DNA from: a bacterium
GTDB lineage: Bacteria > Cyanobacteriota > Vampirovibrionia > Gastranaerophilales > Gastranaerophilaceae
Direction of reading: 5' to 3'
DNA length: 51,656 bases
Assembly (NCBI GenBank): GCA_017396025.1
Contig: JAFQNF010000014.1
Span: 1 to 51,656 of the forward strand
Shown: one piece after another, positions 44,406 to 51,656 of the stretch
Position numbering within the stretch: the first letter of the stretch is position 1
Layout: every line of letters begins with the position of its first letter
Position numbers and translations under genes: made by a program
Notes under the pieces: generated by a model
What the model was told of the DNA's origin: nothing
What the model saw: only the letters and a program-made list of their open reading frames with translations
Databases searched by the model: none

Positions 44406-45266
44406 ATGAATTCGTTTTATTCAGATATGCAGGGCAAGAAAATATCAATAATAATACCTTGTTATAATCAAGCTGAATATGTATCAGAAGCAATAGATTC
44501 AGCATTAAATCAAACATATCAAAATATAGAGATAGTGGTGATAAATGATGCATCTACAGATAACAGTTCTGATGTGATAAAAAGTTATGCTGATAAATAC
44601 CCCAATATTATATTTCTTGATGAAAAAGATAATAAAGGTGTTGTTAAATCAAGAAATTTAGCTATCTCAAAAAGTAGCGGCGATTACATTTTGCCTGTTG
44701 ATGCTGATGATAAAATTGCCCCAACTTTTTGTGAAAAAGCAGTAAAAATATTAGATTCTGATTTGGATATTAGGATTGTTTATTCAAGAATACAATTTTT
44801 TGGATTTTTGAACAAAGAGTTTAAGCTTGAAGATTTTAACCCTGACAGAATTATTTTTAATAATTGTATTCCTAATACAGCTATGTATAGAAAATCTGAT
44901 TTTGTAGCTGTTGGTGGTTATCACGATTATATGAAAGATGGCTGGGAAGATTGGAATATGTGGTTATCTATTTTAGAAATAGCACCAAATAAAGAAAAAT
45001 GTGCATATAAAATAGATGAAATTTTGTATTTTTATAGGCAATTTGAATCCGGTACACGTTCAGATTTTAAGTTGAAAAAACAAAATGAACTTTTCGTAAA
45101 TATGATAGCTAATCACCCTTCTTTATACAAAGACCGTATAGAGTTTTATCGACATATTTTGAAAACTCTGCCAGCCAAAATGGCCAGGAAAAAGAAATTA
45201 ATTAAAAATTTGGTAATGGTTGTTGTTATCCAACTTGTTGTTGTTATTGCATTATTAGTAATTTAA
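44406..45266 (+). CDS. GT2 glycosyltransferase with C-terminal membrane anchor
   Basis: 286 residues. IIIPCYNQAEYVSEAIDSAL near 15-34, NDASTDNS near 47-54 and VDADD near 98-102 are the GT2 nucleotide- and metal-binding motifs. The C-terminus is basic (KMARKKKLIKNL) followed by a hydrophobic segment (VMVVVIQLVVVIALLVI), the same tail-anchor design as the gene before it, though the catalytic domain is of a different subgroup. The putative leader AGAAGAGTCGG precedes the ATG at 44406. Confidence 0.85.
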   Translation: MNSFYSDMQGKKISIIIPCYNQAEYVSEAIDSALNQTYQNIEIVVINDASTDNSSDVIKSYADKYPNIIFLDEKDNKGVVKSRNLAISKSSGDYILPVDADDKIAPTFCEKAVKILDSDLDIRIVYSRIQFFGFLNKEFKLEDFNPDRIIFNNCIPNTAMYRKSDFVAVGGYHDYMKDGWEDWNMWLSILEIAPNKEKCAYKIDEILYFYRQFESGTRSDFKLKKQNELFVNMIANHPSLYKDRIEFYRHILKTLPAKMARKKKLIKNLVMVVVIQLVVVIALLVI

Positions 45267-45284
45267 AGGAAGTTTGAGTTTATT

Positions 45285-47570
45285 GTGAGAATTATTGAGA
45301 ATATAAATCTATGTAGTGGTTGTGGTGCGTGTTATAATACTTGTCCTAATAATGCTATTTCAATGCTTCCAAATGAAGAAGGTTTTTTGTACCCTGTTGT
45401 TGATGAATCAAAATGTACTAATTGTGGTATGTGTAAGAAAATTTGTCCAGTTATTAATCCTCGATATGATAACAATTATAATCCTGCGTGTTTTGCTTTT
45501 AAAGCAAAAGATGAAATAAGAAATAATGCGACATCAGGTGGGCTTTTTACTGTTTTAGCTGAATATTTTATAGAAAATGGTTATTATGTTGCTGGTGCTG
45601 TATGGACTCAAAATTTTTCTGTAAAACATATAGTTTCAAATAAAATTGAAGATGTTAAAAAAATGAAAAAGTCGAAATATCTTCAAAGTGATGTTTGCGA
45701 TTGTTTTTGTCAAATAAAACAATTATTAGATAATAATAAACAAGTTTTGTTTTCTGGAACACCTTGCCAAGTTGCTGGATTAAAAGCTTATTTGAGAAAA
45801 GATTATGATAATCTACTTACTTTAGATTTAGTTTGTCATGGGGTCCCTTCATCTAAAGTTTTTCAAAAATACATACAAGAACTCCTAAAAGATGATGAAA
45901 TACTTTTGAATGTTGATTTTCGCTATAAAATAAAAAATATAGCGTACAAAAAATCAAATGTTAATAATACAAATTTCGTAAGAATTTTAACTAATAGAAA
46001 TGAAACAGCAGAATGCTACTCTGAAAATTCTTTTATTAAGCTTTTTTTGAGTGATATTTGCTTGAGGAATAGTTGTTATTATTGCAAATATCAAAGATTT
46101 CCAAGGCAAGGTGATATGACTATTGGTGATTTTTGGGGTATTCAAAAATACAAAAAATCATATAAAGACGAATTGGGTGTAAGTTTATGTCTTTTTAATA
46201 ATAAGAAAGCAGAGAAATTTTATAATATTTTAAAAAAAGATAATATTTTATTTAAAAAAGTTCAATTAAAATATGCAGTCAAAGGAAATCCCGTATTAAC
46301 TAAATCCACAGAATATAATTGGGGACGAAAATTATTTTTTGACTTATTGAATAAAAAGACAATAAATGAGTTAGTTAATATATGCGTTGATGATAAATGC
46401 GATTATTTAATTGTTAATTTGTGGGATTCAGCATTTAATTATGGCGCTATGTTAACAGCCTATGCAATGCAAGAAATGGTAAAAAGCTTTGGGTTTACGC
46501 CTAAACTTTTAAACACAGGAGAAAAGGTTCAATATAGTTGGTATAAAGGTTCACATTTAGAAGATTTTGCTAAAAAATATTTGAATATAACAAAAGCACT
46601 TAGTTATAAACAGTGTAAAAAATTATCGAAATATCTAAAAGGAGTAATTATTGGCTCTGACCAAGTTTTAAGGTTAGGCTTGATTCGTGGCTTTTTTAAT
46701 AAATATTTGGCAAATTTTGCAAGTACTGAAACTAAAAAAATAGCATTTGCTCCATCTTTTGGATTTGATAAACAAGAATATTTAAATCAAAAAATTAAAG
46801 ATGGAGAACTTGATGTTTTAAAAAATGCTTTAAAAAGTTTTGATTATTTATCTTGTAGAGAAATACAAGGAAAAGAAATATATAAGGACTTATTTGACTT
46901 AGATGCAGATGTGTTATTAGACCCAGTATTTCTTATTGATAAACAAAAATATGTTGATATTGCTAATGATTCTGATTTGATTGCTAATGGAAAGATATTT
47001 TCATACTTATTGCGTGAGTCTAAATATAAAGAAACATACGATTATCTTTCTGAAAAATTAAATACAACTGTTGTAGAAATCGAGATTCATAAAAATCATA
47101 CTTGTGATTGGTTAAATGGAATTATAAATTCCAAATTTGTAATTACAGATTCATTCCATTGTGTTTGTTTTGCAATTATGTTTAATAAACCTTTTATTTG
47201 TTTTGATAGTAAAACAGGTGGTTCATCTCGATTGGGTTCTTTATTAAGTTTATTTGGTATTTCCAATCGTATTATTACAGATATTGAACAAATTTATAAA
47301 TTAGAAAATATGGAAAGGATTCCATATTCGAATGTGAATATTATTCTTCAAAAAGAAGTTGATAGATGTCTTACTATTGTTGAAAAAGTATTAAAAAATA
47401 ATTATTCAAACAACCCGAATAAAGAACAAAAGTGTAAGCCTTATAAATATTCTAAATTTGTGTATTTTAGTAAAAAAATTAAATATTTAAAATGTAAGTT
47501 ATTTTCTAAAAAAGGTTCATATAAAGAAAAAGCAAGATTTAGGAAGGTTGAGTTAGAGTGGAACAAATAA
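45285..47570 (+). CDS. FrhB-type ferredoxin/flavoprotein fused to polysaccharide pyruvyl transferase
   Basis: 761 residues from a GTG at 45285, with AAAGGAAG somewhat far upstream. The N-terminus binds two 4Fe-4S clusters (C10, C13, C16, C20 and C44, C47, C50, C54). Residues about 70-370 are the coenzyme F420 hydrogenase beta-subunit domain (NATSGGLF near 85, FSGTPCQVAGLKAYL near 162). Residues about 380-720 are a polysaccharide pyruvyl transferase (LWDSAFNYGAML, GSDQVLR, DSFHCVCFAIMFNKPFICF). Proteins joining these parts occur in exopolysaccharide clusters. The second half should move a pyruvyl ketal from phosphoenolpyruvate to a sugar; the redox half suggests an electron-dependent step nobody has clearly defined. 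Confidence 0.85.
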   Translation: MRIIENINLCSGCGACYNTCPNNAISMLPNEEGFLYPVVDESKCTNCGMCKKICPVINPRYDNNYNPACFAFKAKDEIRNNATSGGLFTVLAEYFIENGYYVAGAVWTQNFSVKHIVSNKIEDVKKMKKSKYLQSDVCDCFCQIKQLLDNNKQVLFSGTPCQVAGLKAYLRKDYDNLLTLDLVCHGVPSSKVFQKYIQELLKDDEILLNVDFRYKIKNIAYKKSNVNNTNFVRILTNRNETAECYSENSFIKLFLSDICLRNSCYYCKYQRFPRQGDMTIGDFWGIQKYKKSYKDELGVSLCLFNNKKAEKFYNILKKDNILFKKVQLKYAVKGNPVLTKSTEYNWGRKLFFDLLNKKTINELVNICVDDKCDYLIVNLWDSAFNYGAMLTAYAMQEMVKSFGFTPKLLNTGEKVQYSWYKGSHLEDFAKKYLNITKALSYKQCKKLSKYLKGVIIGSDQVLRLGLIRGFFNKYLANFASTETKKIAFAPSFGFDKQEYLNQKIKDGELDVLKNALKSFDYLSCREIQGKEIYKDLFDLDADVLLDPVFLIDKQKYVDIANDSDLIANGKIFSYLLRESKYKETYDYLSEKLNTTVVEIEIHKNHTCDWLNGIINSKFVITDSFHCVCFAIMFNKPFICFDSKTGGSSRLGSLLSLFGISNRIITDIEQIYKLENMERIPYSNVNIILQKEVDRCLTIVEKVLKNNYSNNPNKEQKCKPYKYSKFVYFSKKIKYLKCKLFSKKGSYKEKARFRKVELEWNK

Positions 47571-48493
47571 ATAGTAAAAAAGTATCATTGCTTGTTCCTT
47601 GTTATAATGGTCAAGAATATTTAGATTATTTTTTTGAGTCATTAGTTTCTCAAACATATTCAAATGTTGAGTTTATTTTTGTTGATGATGGTTCAACTGA
47701 TGGTACAAGAAATTATTATAAAAAATATGAGCCGCTATTAATAAAAAAAGGATGGAATTGCCAATATATTTATCAAGAAAATCAAGGACAGGCAAGTGCA
47801 ATTAATAATGGTTTAAAGTTAATTACAGGTGAATATCTGATTTTCCCAGATAGTGATGATATTTTGTATCCAAATCATATTGAAGAAAAAGTTAAATATA
47901 TGGAACAAAATCCCGAATTTGGAATGGCATACTGTATTTTAGATGTTTGTAATATTACTGATTTATCAAAAATATGTTGTCATTTGAATAATATTCCAGA
48001 TGATAATATGTTCCAACATGCATTAAAAGATAATGTAAGTAAAATTTTATGGCCACCAATTGGTAATATTGTTAGGATTTCGGCATTATTTGAAGTATTA
48101 AATGATAAAAGTATTTCAACTTCTATTGCAGGGCAAAATTCACAAATTCAAATTCCGTTATTATACAAGTATAAGTGTGGTTATATAGGTAAATCTTTAG
48201 CTAAGTATGTTGAAAGAAACTCATCTCATTCAAGGTTATCATCAAAAGAAAGAGGTTTTTTTAAGCGACGTTTTGATATTTTGAAAACTTTTTTACGTTC
48301 GTTGGAACAAGTTAAATTTAATTCTAAAAAAGAAAAGTTAATGAGTAAATTGATATGTATAATTGCATTTTTAAAAAGGATATCTAAGCATTATCTTCAG
48401 CAAATTTTTTCAGTAAAGAATGAAACAATAGATTATCAAAAGTATAAAGTTCTTACTATATTTGGCTTCAAGTTTAAAAGAATAAGAAAGTAG
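47558..48493 (+). CDS. GT2 glycosyltransferase, C-terminal FGFKFK tail
   Basis: 311 residues from a GTG at 47558, overlapping the previous gene by 13 bp. LVPCYNGQEYLDYFFESL near 12-29, VDDGSTDGT near 42-50 and PDSDD near 95-99 are the GT2 motifs. The protein ends KVLTIFGFKFKRIRK, a short hydrophobic-basic tail seen in related form on the next two proteins. Its first 110 residues closely resemble those of the gene at 49292 (both with QENxGQASAIN), so these are paralogues. Sugar specificity unknown. Confidence 0.85.
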   Translation: MEQINSKKVSLLVPCYNGQEYLDYFFESLVSQTYSNVEFIFVDDGSTDGTRNYYKKYEPLLIKKGWNCQYIYQENQGQASAINNGLKLITGEYLIFPDSDDILYPNHIEEKVKYMEQNPEFGMAYCILDVCNITDLSKICCHLNNIPDDNMFQHALKDNVSKILWPPIGNIVRISALFEVLNDKSISTSIAGQNSQIQIPLLYKYKCGYIGKSLAKYVERNSSHSRLSSKERGFFKRRFDILKTFLRSLEQVKFNSKKEKLMSKLICIIAFLKRISKHYLQQIFSVKNETIDYQKYKVLTIFGFKFKRIRK

Positions 48494-48513
48494 AGTTTGT
48501 AAAAGGAACAGAT

Positions 48514-49290
48514 GTGTTTTCAATTGTAATTCCAACATTAAAGAAAAATATAAAAGTTTTAAATATGTTGCTTCAACAGCTTGTTGAAGATGATTGTATT
48601 GCAGAAGTGATTTTGATTGATAATACAGCTAAAGGCTTCGAGTATCCTAGTGAAAAAGTAAAAGTTATTGTGCCAAAGAAAAATCTGTATGTTAATCCTG
48701 CTTGGAATTTGGGTGTACTAAATTCTTCTTGTGATTATATCGGACTCGTTAATGATGATTTGATATTTCCTAAAAACTTTTTCTCTCAAATTTTTAAATT
48801 TGTTTCACAAACACAAAATATTGGTTTTTGTGGTATTGAGTCCGTTCCGAAAACTAATGAAAATTATTTCGCCGATTATCCAGCTGCATCTATTTTATCT
48901 TTTTTAAAAATAGAAAAAAGAACGTTATGTTGGGGAAGTGCAATATTTTTTAGAAAGGAAAATTATATTAATATACCAGAAAAATTAAAAGTTTTTTGTG
49001 GTGATGATTTCTTGTTTTATGTAAGTCTGAAAAATAACTATGATAATTATCTTGTAAAAAATACTAATATTTTTCACTTGCATTCTTTAACAAGTGGTTT
49101 GAAACAGTTTGATAAAATAAAATATAAAGACCAATTATTATACAAAAAAATAAATCCTTTATATTCTTTTACAGAGAGACAAAATTTCTCATTTTGGGAA
49201 AGAGTTTTTTCTATAAAAAAATCTGAAGATAAAAGATGTTTAATTTTTCATATATTTGGATTGAAAATTACAATTAGAAAGAAAATATAA
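48514..49290 (+). CDS. GT2-like glycosyltransferase, C-terminal FGLKIT tail
   Basis: 258 residues from a GTG at 48514 with AAAAGGA upstream. A compact GT-A domain: FSIVIPTLKKNIKVL at the N-terminus, LIDNTAKG near 35-42 in place of the DDxSxD loop, LVNDDLIF near 78-85 as the DxD-like motif, and WGSAIFFRKENY near 133-144. It belongs to a divergent, short GT2 group. It ends IFHIFGLKITIRKKI, akin to the tails of its two neighbours. The next gene begins 1 bp after the stop codon. Confidence 0.78.
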   Translation: MFSIVIPTLKKNIKVLNMLLQQLVEDDCIAEVILIDNTAKGFEYPSEKVKVIVPKKNLYVNPAWNLGVLNSSCDYIGLVNDDLIFPKNFFSQIFKFVSQTQNIGFCGIESVPKTNENYFADYPAASILSFLKIEKRTLCWGSAIFFRKENYINIPEKLKVFCGDDFLFYVSLKNNYDNYLVKNTNIFHLHSLTSGLKQFDKIKYKDQLLYKKINPLYSFTERQNFSFWERVFSIKKSEDKRCLIFHIFGLKITIRKKI

Positions 49291-49291
49291 T

Positions 49292-50173
49292 ATGTCTACG
49301 GTTACGCTTATAACACCTTGCTTTAATGGTGAAAATCATCTTGATAATTACATAAAGGGCTTGCTTTCTCAAACAGCAAGTAATGTTGAATATATCTTTA
49401 TCAATGATGGTTCAACTGATAACACTAAAAATATAATTCTTTCTTATAAAAAAGATTTTTTAGATAAAGGTTGGACTTTTCAGTATCTGGAACAAGAAAA
49501 CTCTGGTCAGGCAAGTGCGATAAATAAAGGTTTACAAATAATGACTGGTGATTATTTTTCATGCATAGATTCAGATGATATTTTAATGCCTAATTATTTT
49601 GAAAAAATGTCTAATTATTTGTCGACTAATTCTGATGTTGATATGGTATTCCCAGTTGCTGAAATTGTTAAAGAAAAAACATTAGAACATATTTGTTATA
49701 GAAGTAGAAAAATTAATCAAAATCTTGTGGATACCATATTTGAAGATGTATTATTAGCTAACGAAAATTTGCCTGTATTTGCTTCTTTTATGATAAGAAC
49801 AAAAACATTTGAAAAATTAAATCCTTTTAAACAAATTTATCAAGGATTATCAGGACAAAATCCTCAATTTATTTTACCTATTGCTTATAACGGAAAAGTA
49901 TCGTATTTGGATGATTGCTTGATAAAAATTGTTTTTCGTGAAAATTCAGATAGTCATACCAATTTAAAAGATAAAACATATAATTGGGAGTATTTATATA
50001 CAGAAACTCTTAAAACTATTCCTAATATGCCAGAATATGAAAAAGCATATTACTTTCAAAAAATAAAAGAACGGTTCTCTTTGAAACGTTTAAAAATTAT
50101 AGAAAGAGAAAAATATAAACGAGTGTCTTTTAATATTTTGGGGATTAAATTTAAAATAAAAATCCCCAAATGA
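49292..50173 (+). CDS. GT2 glycosyltransferase, C-terminal LGIKFK tail
   Basis: 293 residues. LITPCFNGENHLDNYIKGL near 6-24, INDGSTDNT near 36-44 and IDSDD near 89-93 are the GT2 motifs. A paralogue of the gene at 47558. It ends VSFNILGIKFKIKIPK. Last gene of the glycan operon; two terminators follow within 105 bp. Confidence 0.85.
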   Translation: MSTVTLITPCFNGENHLDNYIKGLLSQTASNVEYIFINDGSTDNTKNIILSYKKDFLDKGWTFQYLEQENSGQASAINKGLQIMTGDYFSCIDSDDILMPNYFEKMSNYLSTNSDVDMVFPVAEIVKEKTLEHICYRSRKINQNLVDTIFEDVLLANENLPVFASFMIRTKTFEKLNPFKQIYQGLSGQNPQFILPIAYNGKVSYLDDCLIKIVFRENSDSHTNLKDKTYNWEYLYTETLKTIPNMPEYEKAYYFQKIKERFSLKRLKIIEREKYKRVSFNILGIKFKIKIPK

Positions 50174-50196
50174 TATAAACAACTTTCAAATTATAC

Positions 50197-50212
50197 TTAA
50201 TTTCGTTTAATC
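50197..50212 (-). repeat. Right copy of the 16-bp inverted repeat flanking the glycan operon
   Basis: TTAATTTCGTTTAATC, the exact reverse complement of 37153-37168. It lies 23 bp after the last glycan gene and directly before its terminator. Confidence 0.45.
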
Positions 50213-50240
50213 ATCCGAGTCGAGAACTCGGATTTTCTTT
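50213..50240 (+). terminator. Terminator of the glycan operon
   Basis: ATCCGAGT (50213-50220) / ACTCGGAT (50226-50233) with a 5-nt loop, then TTTCTTT. Confidence 0.8.
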
Positions 50241-50244
50241 TAAT

Positions 50245-50276
50245 AAAAAAGAGAGTCAGAAATGACTCTCTTTTTT
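50245..50276. terminator. Strong bidirectional terminator between the glycan operon and groEL
   Basis: A perfect 14-bp stem AAAAAAGAGAGTCA (50245-50258) / TGACTCTCTTTTTT (50263-50276) with a GAAA loop. It stops transcripts from both sides. Confidence 0.85.
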
Positions 50277-50394
50277 ATTTCGTGTCTTGAAATTTGCTCT
50301 CTGCTCGGTCAGTCGCAAACCACGTTACACTTCTGTTTGCTTTTGCCCTCGCTTATTCGGGTTTTACCCTACGCAAATTTCGTGTCTTGAAATT
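50277..50394. repeat. 100-bp unit with 18-bp direct repeats and internal inverted repeats (groEL 3' region)
   Basis: ATTTCGTGTCTTGAAATT occurs at 50277-50294 and again at 50377-50394, exactly 100 bp apart. Between them AAATTTGC (50290-50297) and GCAAATTT (50373-50380) form an outer inverted repeat enclosing two hairpins, GCAAAC (50315-50320)/GTTTGC (50335-50340) and GGGT (50359-50362)/ACCC (50366-50369). It is richer in GC than its surroundings. The rest of the gap to groEL (50395-50492) contains GTAATTT/AAATTAC and no ORF. Confidence 0.5.
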
Positions 50395-50492
50395 ACCTAC
50401 TCACAAACTTAGAACCTACACTTTGTAATTTTACAAATTACGACGTTTCGTTCAGTTTGTTCGTGCCAGCGTTTTACGCATAGGCAATTTCG

Positions 50493-51656
50493 CTACATCA
50501 TGCCGCCCATTCCGCCCATAGCGCCCATATCTGGCATTGCAGGCATTGGGTTCTTTGATGGAATGTCTACTACAGCTGCTTCTGTTGTTAATAACATACC
50601 AGCTACAGATACTGCGTTTTGTAATGCACTTCTTGTTACTTTTGCTGGGTCTACAATACCAGATTTAATCATATCTACGTATTGGTTTGCCATTGCGTCA
50701 TAACCTTCTGTTTTTGGTAGCTTTTTAACTGTTTCTACAACAACTTCGCCTTTAACGCCAGCGTTATCAGCAATTTGTTTCAATGGAATATATAATGAAT
50801 CTAGTAAAATTCTGAAACCTACTTTTTCATCATCTGTTGTGTAAGAAACTGTGTTAATTGCTTTTTCTAAGTCTTGCATAACTCTAATAAATGCAACACC
50901 ACCACCAGGAACAATACCTTCTTCTTTAGCAGCTCTTGTAGCATTTAAGGCGTCTTCGATTCTTAGTTTTCTTTCTTTTAATTCAACTTCGCTTGCAGCA
51001 CCAACTTCAATAACTGCTACACCACCAGAAAGTTTTGCCAATCTTTCTTGAAGTTTTTCTTTATCGTATTCAGAGTCAGAAGCTTCGATTTGACGTTTGA
51101 TTAATTTTACTCTGTCTTCGATTTGACGTTTTGTTTCTTCGCCAACAACAATTGTTGTATCGTCTTTAGTTACTGTTACACGTTTTGCTAAACCTAGCAT
51201 TTGAACAGTAATGTTTTCTAATTTAATACCAAGTTCTTCTGTGAACATTTGTCCGCCTGTTAAAATTGCGATATCTTCTAACATAGCTTTTCTTCTGTCG
51301 CCAAAACCTGGAGCTTTTACAGCAACTGCTCTTAAAACTTTTCTCATTGTGTTAACAACTAAAGTAGCTAATGCTTCACCTTCAATGTCTTCAGCAATAA
51401 TTAACAAAGAACGTCCATCACGTGCAACTTGTTCTAAAACCGGAACTAGGTCTGCAATTAAGTTGATTTTTTTGTTTACACATAGAACATATGCGTCTTC
51501 TAAAACAGCTTCCATTCTTTCAGCATCAGTTACAAAGTAAGGTGAAATATAACCCTTATCGAATTGCATACCTTCAACAACTTTTAAATTAGTTCCGAAA
51601 GATTTTGATTCTTCAATTGTTATAACTCCGTCATTTCCTACTTTGTCCATTGCTTC
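50493..51656 (-). CDS. groEL: 60 kDa chaperonin GroEL (partial, 5' end beyond the window)
   Basis: The frame enters from the window edge, and the visible 387 residues correspond to the C-terminal two thirds of GroEL, beginning in the intermediate domain ([12 protein letters not shown]). [73 protein letters not shown] and the Gly-Met-rich tail ending GGMGGMM are all canonical. The gene folds cytoplasmic proteins in an ATP-driven 14-mer with GroES. The upstream groES, if present, is outside the window. The 3' region holds the repeat unit and terminator described at 50245-50394. Confidence 0.98.
   Translation of the reverse strand, partial: EAMDKVGNDGVITIEESKSFGTNLKVVEGMQFDKGYISPYFVTDAERMEAVLEDAYVLCVNKKINLIADLVPVLEQVARDGRSLLIIAEDIEGEALATLVVNTMRKVLRAVAVKAPGFGDRRKAMLEDIAILTGGQMFTEELGIKLENITVQMLGLAKRVTVTKDDTTIVVGEETKRQIEDRVKLIKRQIEASDSEYDKEKLQERLAKLSGGVAVIEVGAASEVELKERKLRIEDALNATRAAKEEGIVPGGGVAFIRVMQDLEKAINTVSYTTDDEKVGFRILLDSLYIPLKQIADNAGVKGEVVVETVKKLPKTEGYDAMANQYVDMIKSGIVDPAKVTRSALQNAVSVAGMLLTTEAAVVDIPSKNPMPAMPDMGAMGGMGGMM

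Noticed and set aside
38300..50173. Tandem GT2 genes as recent recombination repeats
   Set aside because: The paralogues are similar in protein sequence but diverged at DNA level; no long exact DNA repeats were seen.
1..51656. CRISPR array or insertion sequence
   Set aside because: No regularly spaced repeats and no transposase with terminal inverted repeats were found; the zinc-ribbon protein lacks a transposase catalytic domain.

Overview
The window is AT-rich (roughly 30-33% GC by eye), densely coded bacterial chromosome. The gene families are those of an anaerobic, Gram-negative-type bacterium. The best guess is a gut member of the Gastranaerophilales ("Melainabacteria"). This is inference: it rests on base composition, the fused LplT-PlsC-Aas gene, the B12-dependent radical SAM genes, and three otherwise unrelated proteins sharing a short N-terminal FSGA/FKG-type motif that I associate with that lineage. 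No rRNA, tRNA or CRISPR array was recognised.

Layout. 1-3000 is a remnant of a phage or mobile island: a zinc-ribbon protein, a ParB-like/DNA methyltransferase fusion and a DUF5681 protein, without the terminase that usually follows. 3280-4470 is a Fic-family AMPylase gene with a clear promoter whose -10 box lies in an inverted repeat. 4751-8227 (minus) is a three-domain lysophospholipid flippase/acyltransferase/acyl-ACP synthetase. 8374-19559 holds a nine-gene, mostly overlapping minus-strand operon (membrane protein, four cobalamin-binding radical SAM enzymes, a GH3-type acyl-amide synthetase, two acyltransferase-like proteins, an amidohydrolase) plus a convergent acyltransferase-like gene whose 3' end overlaps it. 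I read this as an uncharacterised biosynthetic cluster and the strongest candidate for a new system. 19878-29364 is mixed: acyl-ACP thioesterase, patatin, CoA-disulfide-reductase-type flavoprotein with rhodanese, peroxiredoxin, YjbR protein, a deiminase-like enzyme, an ADP-ribosyltransferase-like protein, a long-chain acyl-CoA synthetase, a 42-residue membrane protein and a WYL regulator. 29466-32814 holds a Na/phosphate and a Na/alanine symporter. 32902-37098 encodes a 1398-residue repeat protein. 37195-50173 is a ten-gene surface-glycan operon. 50493 to the end is the C-terminal two thirds of groEL.

How genes work together. The glycan operon combines a sugar aminotransferase, a CDP-ribitol-type synthase (cytidylyltransferase-SDR fusion), a GT2-TagF polymerase fusion, a pyruvyl-transferase fusion and five more GT2 enzymes, so a phosphopolyol-containing, amino-sugar and possibly pyruvylated polymer is likely; no export gene lies in the window. 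The many fatty-acyl enzymes around the radical SAM operon make a lipid or acyl-amide product plausible, but that is inference. The deiminase-like, ADP-ribosyltransferase-like and giant repeat proteins share the N-terminal motif and may share a destination.
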